IMG/VR virus record: IMGVR_UViG_3300007609_001486
Coordinates: 1-64,000 of that record
Direction: 5' to 3' (one strand)
Length of the DNA stretch: 64,000 bases
From: a virus
In this document: piece after piece, positions 43,906 through 52,485 of the stretch
Position numbering within the stretch: position 1 is the stretch's first letter
Layout of the letters: each line of letters starts with the position of its first letter
The notes under the pieces: model-generated
Databases searched by the model: none
The model's input: only the letters and a program-made list of their open reading frames with translations
Told to the model about the DNA's origin: nothing
Translations under genes and position numbers: made by a program

Positions 43906-44725
43906 AGATAATAATCTACTTTACAAAGACTTACATGAAAACTTAATCAAAGAAACAATTAGTGGTTTAGATATCTATCTAGATCCAAACTGGAAAAAAA
44001 TTGCAGTAAATCTCAGTGGCGGTGCAGACAGTGCATTACTAACCTATATAGTTTGCAGTATCATTAAAAAATACAAACTCAACATTCGAGTAAATGTTAT
44101 TACATACCAAAGATGCTGGACAACTAGACCTTGGCAAGGATGGTGGAGTATACAGGTTTATAACAAGCTAAAAAGTTATTTTCCAAATATTATTGCAGAT
44201 AGAATTACAAATTATATTCCTCCTGAATTAGAATATGGAGTTTCTGGACCTATTATAGACGGTAGAAGTGGAGATCAAATTATTGTTGGAAGTTTCAATA
44301 AATTTGCTGCATGGGAATATAATCTAGATGCAATTTTTAATGCTACAAGTAAGAACCCTGATAACGATACTAGAAGTGATAGAATGAATAATAGAGACGG
44401 TGATGCTGCTAGTGGAAATGTAAAAGATGTGTGGTCTCATAACGATACATTAAATGTTGTATTGGCGCATCCGTTTAAATATGTACAAAAGGATTGGATA
44501 GTAACACAATATCATGTGTTAGATATTATAGAATTGTACGATACAACAAGAAGTTGCGAGGGAGACATTAATCTTCATTCAGAAATTAAAAGAGCAGTAC
44601 CCTCGGCGACTGATTATGTAGAAGGCATGAAGATTCCAACTTGTGGAGAATGTTGGTGGTGTTACGAACGAGAATGGGCAGAGAGTAGAGTACAAACAAT
44701 GATGGAAGCTCTTAACAATGTCTGA
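43898..44725 (+). CDS. QueC-like PP-loop ATP pyrophosphatase family protein
   Basis: 275 residues from the ATG inside the 8-base overlap. VNLSGGADSALLTY (SGGADS at residues 40-45) is the PP-loop of N-type ATP pyrophosphatases, which adenylate a substrate. Near the C-terminus DTTRSC and IPTCGECWWCYERE give four cysteines in the order and spacing of the QueC zinc site (SC, then CGxCxxCxxR). QueC makes 7-cyano-7-deazaguanine by amide and nitrile formation on a carboxylate. No QueD, QueE or FolE homologue is in the window, so a different carboxylate substrate, perhaps a product of the flanking radical-SAM enzymes, is as likely. Both ends have 8-base overlaps with family B genes. Confidence 0.75.
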   Translation: MFEDNNLLYKDLHENLIKETISGLDIYLDPNWKKIAVNLSGGADSALLTYIVCSIIKKYKLNIRVNVITYQRCWTTRPWQGWWSIQVYNKLKSYFPNIIADRITNYIPPELEYGVSGPIIDGRSGDQIIVGSFNKFAAWEYNLDAIFNATSKNPDNDTRSDRMNNRDGDAASGNVKDVWSHNDTLNVVLAHPFKYVQKDWIVTQYHVLDIIELYDTTRSCEGDINLHSEIKRAVPSATDYVEGMKIPTCGECWWCYEREWAESRVQTMMEALNNV

Positions 44726-46037
44726 CACATTTTGTCCTATACCTTGGATATTTCAGGCTGCTAGGGCAAACGGAGATCTGCGAGTTTGTTGTCAAGCCAA
44801 TGTTACAGAAAATAGGGGCGTAATACGGAAATCCAACGGGAATGCTTACAATGCGGGATCGGATGACTTAGACGAAGCAAGAAACGCAGATATTATGAAA
44901 GAAATGCGTATTAACATGCTCCAAGGTGTTTGGAATAACGAATGCGGAAGATGCAAAGCAGAGGAAGAAGCAGGTCTAAATAGTAGAAGACAATACGAAA
45001 ATGAAAATTGGAATTTTTCTGTTCAAGATGCAGCATTAGTGACTGATGCAGATGGCACAATTGATGTAGAACAATCTCCTGTCCAATATTATGATTTACG
45101 GTTTGGAAATTTTTGTAATCTAAAATGCCGTATGTGCGGACCAACCGATAGCAATGCCTGGTACGATGATTGGATTAAACTTACAGGTTCTAATTTTTTT
45201 AAAGAAACAAGCGGCAATGTAGAAATAAAAGAAGTAAACGGAAAATTGTGTGCGAGCGAATATGACTGGCCCAATCATGAACCGTTTTGGGAATATCTTG
45301 AAAAACATATTGAAAACATTGGACATATCTATTTTGCCGGCGGCGAGCCAATGTTGATTGAACGTCATTATGATTTCCTACAACGCTGTATAGATCAAGG
45401 ACATGCAAAGAATATAATTATTGAATACAATACTAATATGAGTACACTACCGCCTAGAGTATCAAAGATGTGGGAGAGTTTTAAACAAGTTCGTGTTGGC
45501 GCAAGCGTCGACGGTTACGGTAAAGTTTTAGAGTATCAAAGATATCCTGCAAAGTGGGAAAAAATATATAAAAACTTGCAAACGCTAGACGCTATGCCAA
45601 AAAATATCTATGGGTGGTTAGCGTTTACTGTTACAGCATACAATGTAAATCATATGATAGATTTTATGAAATGGAAACTGACTGAAAGTGGATTTACGAC
45701 TATCAATAGTACATTAAAACGTCCTGTTATTACGCATCATGTTGCTCATCATCCTAAGCACCTGAATATTAGAGTCTTGCCAGAAGATGCAAAACAAAAA
45801 TTAACAAAACGTTTTGAAGAATTTATAAAATGGATTAATGATAATAATTTTGAAAGCCATGTGGTAAAACATGCTACAGATATAGCAACTGGTGTTTGTA
45901 ATTATATGAATTCTGAAAGTTATTACGACACACATTGGAACGAATTTAAAACTTATACGAAGAAGCTAGATACCATGCGTAACGAAAGTTTATTTGAAAT
46001 AGAACCTGCATTTAAGGAATATATAGATGAGTTTTGA
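44718..46037 (+). CDS. twitch-type radical SAM protein, family B
   Basis: 439 residues. FCPIPWIFQAARANGDLRVC with C6 and C24/C25 and ECGRCKAEEEAG form the N-terminal Cys module; FCNLKCRMCGPTDSNAW is the core site at C133, C137 and C140; IYFAGGEPMLIERHYDFL is the GGEP strand. It resembles the gene at 42493 in its VxHH-PxHLN C-terminal segment (HHVAHHPKHLNIRVLP here, VYHPPHLNVKVLP there), which may be a substrate-side motif of this subgroup. It is followed with an 11-base overlap by a family C gene, forming one of the recurrent B-C pairs. Confidence 0.9.
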   Translation: MSDTFCPIPWIFQAARANGDLRVCCQANVTENRGVIRKSNGNAYNAGSDDLDEARNADIMKEMRINMLQGVWNNECGRCKAEEEAGLNSRRQYENENWNFSVQDAALVTDADGTIDVEQSPVQYYDLRFGNFCNLKCRMCGPTDSNAWYDDWIKLTGSNFFKETSGNVEIKEVNGKLCASEYDWPNHEPFWEYLEKHIENIGHIYFAGGEPMLIERHYDFLQRCIDQGHAKNIIIEYNTNMSTLPPRVSKMWESFKQVRVGASVDGYGKVLEYQRYPAKWEKIYKNLQTLDAMPKNIYGWLAFTVTAYNVNHMIDFMKWKLTESGFTTINSTLKRPVITHHVAHHPKHLNIRVLPEDAKQKLTKRFEEFIKWINDNNFESHVVKHATDIATGVCNYMNSESYYDTHWNEFKTYTKKLDTMRNESLFEIEPAFKEYIDEF

Positions 46038-47238
46038 TACAATTGATTTACTTACAGGGGGAGTATTTCAGGTAACTTGGGATACAGGTCGTAGATGTAA
46101 TTACGATTGTTCATACTGCCCCGCAATACGGCACGATAATTTTTCTCCGCATGCAACATTAGAAGAATTAAAAAATAACACAGACTTCCTATTTGAATAT
46201 ATTGACTTGCATATGCAGTATAGAAAATATAAGTCTGCTAATATAGGGTTTACTGGAGGAGAGCCCACCGTTAATCCTAATTTTATTCCATTTGCCAAAT
46301 ACCTTAAAACAGAATACGAAAACAAATACAGAGATAAATGGAACTGCGGATTTGCGCTTACGACAAATGGTGCAATGGGTAAAAAAATGGCCAATGCGGT
46401 CATGGAAAACTTTGGCTTTGCAACAGTTAGTTATCATGCTGAGAGTGATAACAAATTAAAACAGCAGGTTAGAGACAGAATTATGCAATTCCATACCGAA
46501 GGACCTGACCACAATTTTGGTGTTAGTGTTAATGTAATGTTTCATGCAGCCTACTTTGACGAATGTAAAGACCTATGTGATTTCCTACATGATAATGGTG
46601 TTAAATATGTGCCTCGTGTAATAGGAGAAGAACCAGGAAGTCGAAGTAATTTTGCTCACACCTATTCAGACGATCAACTTGATTACATGAAAAATTATTG
46701 GCAATACAAAAATGCTGAATTAAATGGAGAGAAAGAAGTTTCAGACCGTCTTAGGGCCACAGGCGAACCGACTCCAGAAGAAATAAAAGCCAAAGAATTA
46801 GAAATAATAAAGAAAAAAGAATCCGAAAAGAAAGGTTATAAAATAGGAAGGCCGTGTTGCGGAAGCAGAGAAATGTGTCTAAGTAACGCGGGCGAAAGCA
46901 GAAAGAGTACTTTCGTTGACTTTAGAGAGTTTAAAGGTTGGCATTGCAGTGTAAATTGGTTCTTCCTGCATCTAGAGCAACAAACAGATAGTGTATTCCA
47001 TCATCAAACCTGTCAAGCAAGGTTTGATAAAACTAGAGGGCCTATAGGAAAAATTAGTGAAGGAAAAAAACTTATAGCCCAATTAAAACAACAAATGGAA
47101 AGCGGAACTTTACCTACTGTGATATGTCCTAAACATACATGCGGATGCGGATTATGTGCACCTAAAAGCCAGTATGAAGAGAATTACTACGATGTTATTA
47201 AAGGTCATATAGATACAAATATTATTGGAAAAGCATAA
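46027..47238 (+). CDS. radical SAM protein, family C
   Basis: 403 residues. VTWDTGRRCNYDCSYCPAIR gives C24, C28 and C31; DNFSPHATLEEL follows directly; IGFTGGEPTVNPNF is the GGEP strand. A Lys/Glu-rich insertion (about residues 245-275) precedes FKGWHCSVNW, HHQTCQARF and a terminal ICPKHTCGCGLC, a C-terminal Cys cluster likely to hold an extra Fe-S centre. The family C relatives at 49013 and 52468 share FKGW(N/S)C, C...G.I..G and a terminal paired-Cys motif. It lies between two family B genes and overlaps the upstream one by 11 bases. Confidence 0.9.
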   Translation: MSFDTIDLLTGGVFQVTWDTGRRCNYDCSYCPAIRHDNFSPHATLEELKNNTDFLFEYIDLHMQYRKYKSANIGFTGGEPTVNPNFIPFAKYLKTEYENKYRDKWNCGFALTTNGAMGKKMANAVMENFGFATVSYHAESDNKLKQQVRDRIMQFHTEGPDHNFGVSVNVMFHAAYFDECKDLCDFLHDNGVKYVPRVIGEEPGSRSNFAHTYSDDQLDYMKNYWQYKNAELNGEKEVSDRLRATGEPTPEEIKAKELEIIKKKESEKKGYKIGRPCCGSREMCLSNAGESRKSTFVDFREFKGWHCSVNWFFLHLEQQTDSVFHHQTCQARFDKTRGPIGKISEGKKLIAQLKQQMESGTLPTVICPKHTCGCGLCAPKSQYEENYYDVIKGHIDTNIIGKA

Positions 47239-47242
47239 AGTT

Positions 47243-48469
47243 ATGTCAAGAAATACATATTGTAAATATCCCTTTAAACAACTGGCAATGAAAAATTTTG
47301 AAAATAATAAAGCAAGGTCGTTTTGGCCTTGTTGTAACATGCCAAACACTCAAGAAGGAGTTTATGATCCTGATGTTTTAGGTACCGGAGAAATAAGCAA
47401 TTTGACTCCGGAAGAAATGTTTAATCATCCTAGAATGGACCAATTGCGCAATAATCTTATTGCAGGAATAAGAGATCCTGCATGTAGTGTATGCTGGAAA
47501 ATGGAAGATAAAGGACTTAAATCATATAGAAATAATTCTTTTGACGAAAACACCGCTCTAGATTATGAAAAAAATCTAGAAATAATTGATGTGACTATTT
47601 CAAATATTTGTAACCTTAGGTGTAGAATGTGCACCCCTGGTAACAGTAATCTGTTAATGAAAGACCACAAATACTTCGAAGAAAACAATTTATTATCAGA
47701 ATTAGGCGATGCAATTAAAGACAGATGGAGCGCAAGTGTACCGCATGCTACACACCAGTCTCCTCAGTGGAAATGGCTTTTAGAAAATCCTAGTAAAATT
47801 AAAATGCTTAAAATGTCAGGAGGAGAACCATTTTATGATAAAGAAGTGATCAAACTTTTGCAAAGCTATATTGACAATGACACTGCAAAGGATATAGTCT
47901 TAGCCTTTCACACAAACGGAACACAATTTGACGATAATCTGATAAGCATGCTTCAACAATTTAAAGGAAATAAACATACACTCAGCATAGACGGCGTCAA
48001 CAAGGTTTATGACTATATCAGATATCCAGGAACATTTAAAGAAATAGAAAATCAGTTACCAAAATATATCAGTGAAGTTGTTGACGTAGAAGATTGGGTT
48101 GATTTTAATTTTGTTTTGACCTCTCTAAATGTGCTTAATGCTGGCGATTACATAAAATGGTGTTTATCCCTTGTGCAAAAGCCTGCTCTTGTTTTTACAG
48201 AAGTATATCCTACCGAGCGTGGCATTGCAATTAAAAGACTGCCTTGCTATATATTAGAGGAAGCAAAACGCAGAATTATACCTTATATGGATGTTCCTTA
48301 TGTAGATTACGCAGTGAGCGAACTTATAAATCAAATTAATTGGGCAATAAAGAATAATAACGAAGATAAGAGTTTATTGCTAAAGGAAATTACATTGTTT
48401 GATAGATCGAGGAATCAATATTTTGGAGATTATATAGATCCATTGCTTACAGATTGGTTAGAATCATGA
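47243..48469 (+). CDS. twitch-type radical SAM protein, family B
   Basis: 408 residues when started at ATG 47243, four bases after the previous stop; an earlier in-frame ATG at 47225 lies inside the upstream gene and would add six residues. N-terminal module: YCKYPFKQLAM (C7), FWPCCNMP (C30, C31) and PACSVCWKMEDKG. Core: ICNLRCRMCTPGNSN at C123, C127 and C130, then LKMSGGEPFYDKEVIKLL. The start of the core, IIDVTISNICN, is typical of the family. It is followed in an ATGA overlap by an SDR-like gene, so the usual B-C pair is interrupted here by one gene. Confidence 0.9.
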   Translation: MSRNTYCKYPFKQLAMKNFENNKARSFWPCCNMPNTQEGVYDPDVLGTGEISNLTPEEMFNHPRMDQLRNNLIAGIRDPACSVCWKMEDKGLKSYRNNSFDENTALDYEKNLEIIDVTISNICNLRCRMCTPGNSNLLMKDHKYFEENNLLSELGDAIKDRWSASVPHATHQSPQWKWLLENPSKIKMLKMSGGEPFYDKEVIKLLQSYIDNDTAKDIVLAFHTNGTQFDDNLISMLQQFKGNKHTLSIDGVNKVYDYIRYPGTFKEIENQLPKYISEVVDVEDWVDFNFVLTSLNVLNAGDYIKWCLSLVQKPALVFTEVYPTERGIAIKRLPCYILEEAKRRIIPYMDVPYVDYAVSELINQINWAIKNNNEDKSLLLKEITLFDRSRNQYFGDYIDPLLTDWLES

Positions 48470-49020
48470 TAATAACCGGAAATCCAAATCAAGGACTAGC
48501 CCGAGCACTATCTAAAATTTTTCCGACTGCAGAATTTTTCAGTAAGTCGACCGGATGGGATTTATGCAAAACAGAACACCAGCAACAATTTGCAAAACTC
48601 TGTCTATCCCATGACACAATTATAAACTGTGTAGCACTATGGCGGTTTGAACAAACCACCCTCTTAGACGCAATATATAGGTCGTGTGTGGACGCAAATC
48701 ATACTCCGCATATAGTATGCATAGGAAGCACAACTGACAGAGTAAAAAACGGAAAGCCTTGGCTATATAATGCAGAGAAAAAAGCACTCAGGGATTACAG
48801 TAACACTTTAGCTATAGGCGGAGTGTGGTCTGACAAACCAAAAGTAAGTTATATTAGTTTTGGCACACTTTCAAACAAGCAAGAAAAACATACTGATAGA
48901 AAGTGTCTTGATATAGACACAGCTGCTCAGTACGTTCAGTGGTTGATAGAACAACCTAAACATGTTAATATAAATGAGATAAGTATAGATCCTATGCAAT
49001 GCGAGAAATGGTATGAATGA
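48466..49020 (+). CDS. short-chain-dehydrogenase-like protein
   Basis: 184 residues from the ATG at 48466, which forms an ATGA overlap with the previous gene. MIITGNPNQGLARALSK fits the N-terminal nucleotide-binding strand/loop of SDR proteins in degenerate form (TGxxxGLA). YNAEKKALRDYSN gives the Y101xxxK105 catalytic pair, and HIVCIGSTTD (about residue 80) the strand with the catalytic Ser. It is shorter than classical SDRs (about 250), as is the SDR-like protein at 59047; the two look distantly related. Likely an NAD(P)-dependent oxidoreductase or reduced variant, embedded in the radical-SAM operon with an 8-base downstream overlap. Confidence 0.65.
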   Translation: MIITGNPNQGLARALSKIFPTAEFFSKSTGWDLCKTEHQQQFAKLCLSHDTIINCVALWRFEQTTLLDAIYRSCVDANHTPHIVCIGSTTDRVKNGKPWLYNAEKKALRDYSNTLAIGGVWSDKPKVSYISFGTLSNKQEKHTDRKCLDIDTAAQYVQWLIEQPKHVNINEISIDPMQCEKWYE

Positions 49021-50128
49021 AGATCTCAAATGGAGTAATTACGATTTTACGAAAATTCCCTTTCATGATATTACGCAAGTAGGCCAGCGCACACTTTTAT
49101 ACAGAGATATCTTCACAGTGTCGTGGCTCCTTGGAAGATTCTGTAATTATAGATGTAGCTATTGCTGGCCATACGCCAGATCTGACAAAAAAGATCATCG
49201 ACCGACAGAACTTTGTCTTAAAACAATAGATGAAATAAAGCGCCAAGCACGGGATAACGGATTTAACAGTTTTCATTTTAGTCTCAGCGGTGGAGAACCA
49301 ACTTTTCATCCAGGATATTTAGATATTTTAAAATACCTTGCAGACGATGTACAGAATACTAATTATACCAGTATTCATATGACTAGTAATTGTAGTCGAA
49401 ATATGAAATGGTTTGAAGAATATGTGGAAAGCGCAAAACCCTTCCACCGTGCAAGTATAACTGCAAGCTTACACACAGAGCATGTAAACACTCCGGAAAA
49501 AATGCAGGAATTTGCGGACAAATTAATCTTTTGCCAAGAACATGATGTTCAAGTGACCATTAACCAAGTAATGGTCCCAGACTGGTTTGAACGAGATTGG
49601 GAAAATGCTCTTTTCTTTCATGAGCAGGGCATAAATGTAACGTTAAAACCTCAGAGCGACCCCACGGCCAGCAGGGTTGTTGATGGGTATACCGAAGACA
49701 TGTTAAAACGATTATATAACGGAATGCCTCAGAGAGCATATACAGAATTAAAAAGAAAATGGGCAGGTAGACCCAAGCCCAACTTTCAAATTCCAGTTGG
49801 AGTAAACGGAAAAAATGATGCTAGTGTGCCGTGGCATATGCAAGTTGAGTTTAAAGATTCCACCGGCAAAAAATGGTACATGGATCAAGCAGAAAGGTTT
49901 AATGCATTCAACTTTAACAAATTTAAAGGTTGGAACTGCAATGCAGGCTTCCAAGGTATTATAATTAGAGAGCCCGACGGAAGCGTTAAACGGTCTTATA
50001 GTTGCCATGATGTTCCTTTAGGAAATATAGAAACAGGATTTAATTTATTTGACCAACCGATGCCTTGCATAACTGAAAGTTGTGTAAGTTCTGCAGATAG
50101 CAAGATTCCAAAAAGAAAAGATGTATAA
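49013..50128 (+). CDS. radical SAM protein, family C
   Basis: 371 residues. VSWLLGRFCNYRCSYCWPYA gives C44, C48 and C51; FSLSGGEPTFHPGYLDIL is the GGEP strand. The N-terminus is about 20 residues longer than the other family C members. The C-terminal part has FKGWNCNAGF, SYSCHDVPLGNIETG and PCITESCVSS, as in the genes at 46027 and 52468, so an auxiliary Cys cluster is expected. It overlaps the SDR-like gene by ATGAATGA and the next gene by ATGTATAA, so it is embedded in a coupled run. Confidence 0.9.
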   Translation: MNEDLKWSNYDFTKIPFHDITQVGQRTLLYRDIFTVSWLLGRFCNYRCSYCWPYARSDKKDHRPTELCLKTIDEIKRQARDNGFNSFHFSLSGGEPTFHPGYLDILKYLADDVQNTNYTSIHMTSNCSRNMKWFEEYVESAKPFHRASITASLHTEHVNTPEKMQEFADKLIFCQEHDVQVTINQVMVPDWFERDWENALFFHEQGINVTLKPQSDPTASRVVDGYTEDMLKRLYNGMPQRAYTELKRKWAGRPKPNFQIPVGVNGKNDASVPWHMQVEFKDSTGKKWYMDQAERFNAFNFNKFKGWNCNAGFQGIIIREPDGSVKRSYSCHDVPLGNIETGFNLFDQPMPCITESCVSSADSKIPKRKDV

Positions 50129-51173
50129 TGTAAACGATGTTCGGGAATTACATATTGAGCTGACAGATAAATGCCAGGCGCAATGTCCTATGTGTGCTAG
50201 GAATTATAACGGATATGGCACTAGAACTTTTATTGAAAATAGAGAAATATCATTCAACGAGTTTAAAGAATGGTTCCCTGAAGAATTCCTAGCACGATTA
50301 GATAATTTTTACAGTTGTGGTAACTATGGTGATCCTGCATTTGCTAGTGACTGTCTAGAAATATTTGCATATGCTCGCAAATGTAATCCTACCGCCAAAA
50401 TGTCATTACATACTAATGGCGGCATGCGCAATCCGAAATGGTGGTCCGAACTTGCAAAACATAATATTGAGGTTGTATTTGCGGTAGACGGATTCAAGGG
50501 TAAACATGAACTTTATCGTAAAAATACAAAATTTGAAAAGGTAATTGAAAACTTAAAAGCATTTATCGATGCAGGCGGAAGTGCCTGTGTTGATAGTTTA
50601 GTATTTGCACATAACGAATTTGAAACAGAATTATTAGAAGATTATTTGTTAAAATTAGGTGTCAAATACGTAAACTTTGTTAGCACTACTAGGTTTTACG
50701 AAATGAAAGAATTCTATGTTTATAACGAAGATAAAAATTTTCAATATTCGTTAAAGCCACCAACATTACCTCCTTATAAACGGGAACCTAATAATACATT
50801 AGAGTCTTTATTAAACCATAACGTAAGAAAACAAGTAGTACACGATGCTGTAATTTCTCCAAAATGTACTAGTGTAAAAGGAATCTACGTTGATCCAAGG
50901 GGAAACTTATATCCCTGCTGTCTAATAGGACACGATTATATTGAGGATGACGTAAAGGAAATTCTGCCAGTACACACCTTACATAATATTTCAATAAAAC
51001 ACACTAAGAATATTCTTGGTAAAGTAGGATTACAAAACTGTAAAGATAGAATATTATATACAAATGAAGTTTTATTTAAAGATTTTGATAAAACATGGAG
51101 TAATGAAGACAAATGTTTAACATGTGTAAATGCTTGCTCTAAAACAGTATACGAGTATACAAAAAATGTCTAA
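50121..51173 (+). CDS. radical SAM/SPASM protein, family A
   Basis: 350 residues. ELHIELTDKCQAQCPMCARN gives C18, C22 and C25, the same positions as at 39021 and 41386; CGNYGDPAFASDCLEIFAYA is the GDP variant of the substrate strand; HTNGGMRNPKWW and VFAVDGFKGKHELYR match the relatives. SPASM-like part: KCTSVKGIYVDPRGNLYPCC, then CKDR and CLTCVNAC. This is an intact reference for the split gene at 41386/42005. Its stop forms ATGTCTAA with the next start, the same junction sequence that separates the two parts of the split gene. Confidence 0.9.
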   Translation: MYNVNDVRELHIELTDKCQAQCPMCARNYNGYGTRTFIENREISFNEFKEWFPEEFLARLDNFYSCGNYGDPAFASDCLEIFAYARKCNPTAKMSLHTNGGMRNPKWWSELAKHNIEVVFAVDGFKGKHELYRKNTKFEKVIENLKAFIDAGGSACVDSLVFAHNEFETELLEDYLLKLGVKYVNFVSTTRFYEMKEFYVYNEDKNFQYSLKPPTLPPYKREPNNTLESLLNHNVRKQVVHDAVISPKCTSVKGIYVDPRGNLYPCCLIGHDYIEDDVKEILPVHTLHNISIKHTKNILGKVGLQNCKDRILYTNEVLFKDFDKTWSNEDKCLTCVNACSKTVYEYTKNV

Positions 51174-52485
51174 GATAGATAAATTGAAAAAAGAAATAGA
51201 GGAAAAAACAGGATCTACTACATTCTGTGCGTTACCTTGGACGCATGTTGCGACAGAAACAAACGGCTCTATGCGGTTGTGCTGTGCATCTAATACTAAA
51301 GGCATTGTATCTAATCCTAAAAATACCGGCACTCAGGCAACTTTAGACAATACTACAATCACTAAAGAATGGAATAACGAATATTACAAGAATATTCGTA
51401 ACAAAATGTTATCAAATGAAGAGCCCTTAGATTGTCAAAAGTGTTTCCAACAAGAAAAATTAGGGATTATCTCTAAACGACTTTGGGAAACCAGAGAATG
51501 GCTTAATAGACGTTTGGATACATCTTTCCTATCTGAGATTGCAGAGCCACCAGTATACTTAGATTTACGTTTAGGCAATAGCTGTAATTTAAAATGCGTA
51601 ATGTGCTCTCCGCATGACAGTTCACAGTGGGTAAAGGATTATAAAAATTTAAACGCAGAAACCAAAGCACTGGTAGATTGGGATCAAGAAACAAAAAATC
51701 CTTTTTGGCATAGAAATAAACCTTTTATACACGATCTTTATAAATTAATACCTACCTTGGAACAAGTTCAGTTTGCAGGCGGAGAGCCTTTAATGATCCC
51801 TGAACATTTTAATTTATTAAACGAAATTATAAATGAAGGACGAAGTCACCATGTAGTTTTGAAATATAATACCAATGGTACAATTGTTAATGATGAGATC
51901 TTAGACATATGGAAAAATTTTAAAAAAGTCAAAGTTTCTATAAGTTTAGACGGAATAGAGGGCAGAGGTGAATATATCAGACACCCGATGGCTTGGGAGC
52001 AAATTAAAGAAAATCTACAAATCCTTGATAAATCACCGGAAAACATTGATGTAAATTTAGCTGTCACAGTTCAATTATTAAACATAAAACATTTGCCTGA
52101 TTTTGCGAAATGGAAAATTGCACAAAAATTTAAAAAAATTAATTTAGAAATTATAGAAGGATATCAAATAGGCGCAGGTATTTTTAACATGCATCTCCTT
52201 TATATTCCTACCTTTTTAAGTATTCAGTGTTTACCAGAACAAGATAAAAAAGAAGTGGAAGAAAGTTTTTTACAATTTAAAAAGTGGCTTAAAGACAATT
52301 ATAACCAATCATTTTGGCATAATCCTGTTGGCTGGCAAAAATGGCAATCATTGTTAGATTACATGTATAAACACGATGGATCCGACCAAATTCCTAATTT
52401 TCAAAAATATATTTTAAATTTAGATTCTATAAGAGGAACTGATGCAAAAGAAATATTTCCTGAACTATCACATCTTTTTCTTTGA
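51166..52485 (+). CDS. twitch-type radical SAM protein, family B
   Basis: 439 residues from the ATG in the 8-base overlap; an ATG 36 bases upstream lies within the previous gene. A Lys/Glu-rich 18-residue leader precedes FCALPWTHVATETNGSMRLC (C21, C39/C40), then DCQKCFQQEKLG. Core: SCNLKCVMCSPHDSSQW at C140, C144 and C147; VQFAGGEPLMIPEHFNLL. It is the closest relative of the gene at 42493. Its 3' end overlaps the end of the minus-strand family C gene by 18 bases, in convergent orientation. Confidence 0.9.
   Translation: MSKIDKLKKEIEEKTGSTTFCALPWTHVATETNGSMRLCCASNTKGIVSNPKNTGTQATLDNTTITKEWNNEYYKNIRNKMLSNEEPLDCQKCFQQEKLGIISKRLWETREWLNRRLDTSFLSEIAEPPVYLDLRLGNSCNLKCVMCSPHDSSQWVKDYKNLNAETKALVDWDQETKNPFWHRNKPFIHDLYKLIPTLEQVQFAGGEPLMIPEHFNLLNEIINEGRSHHVVLKYNTNGTIVNDEILDIWKNFKKVKVSISLDGIEGRGEYIRHPMAWEQIKENLQILDKSPENIDVNLAVTVQLLNIKHLPDFAKWKIAQKFKKINLEIIEGYQIGAGIFNMHLLYIPTFLSIQCLPEQDKKEVEESFLQFKKWLKDNYNQSFWHNPVGWQKWQSLLDYMYKHDGSDQIPNFQKYILNLDSIRGTDAKEIFPELSHLFL

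Noticed and set aside
43898-44725. Queuosine/7-deazaguanine DNA modification pathway
   Set aside because: Only a QueC-like protein is seen. None of the radical-SAM proteins has the QueE-type long CxxxCxxC insertion, and no QueD, FolE or transferase is present in the window.
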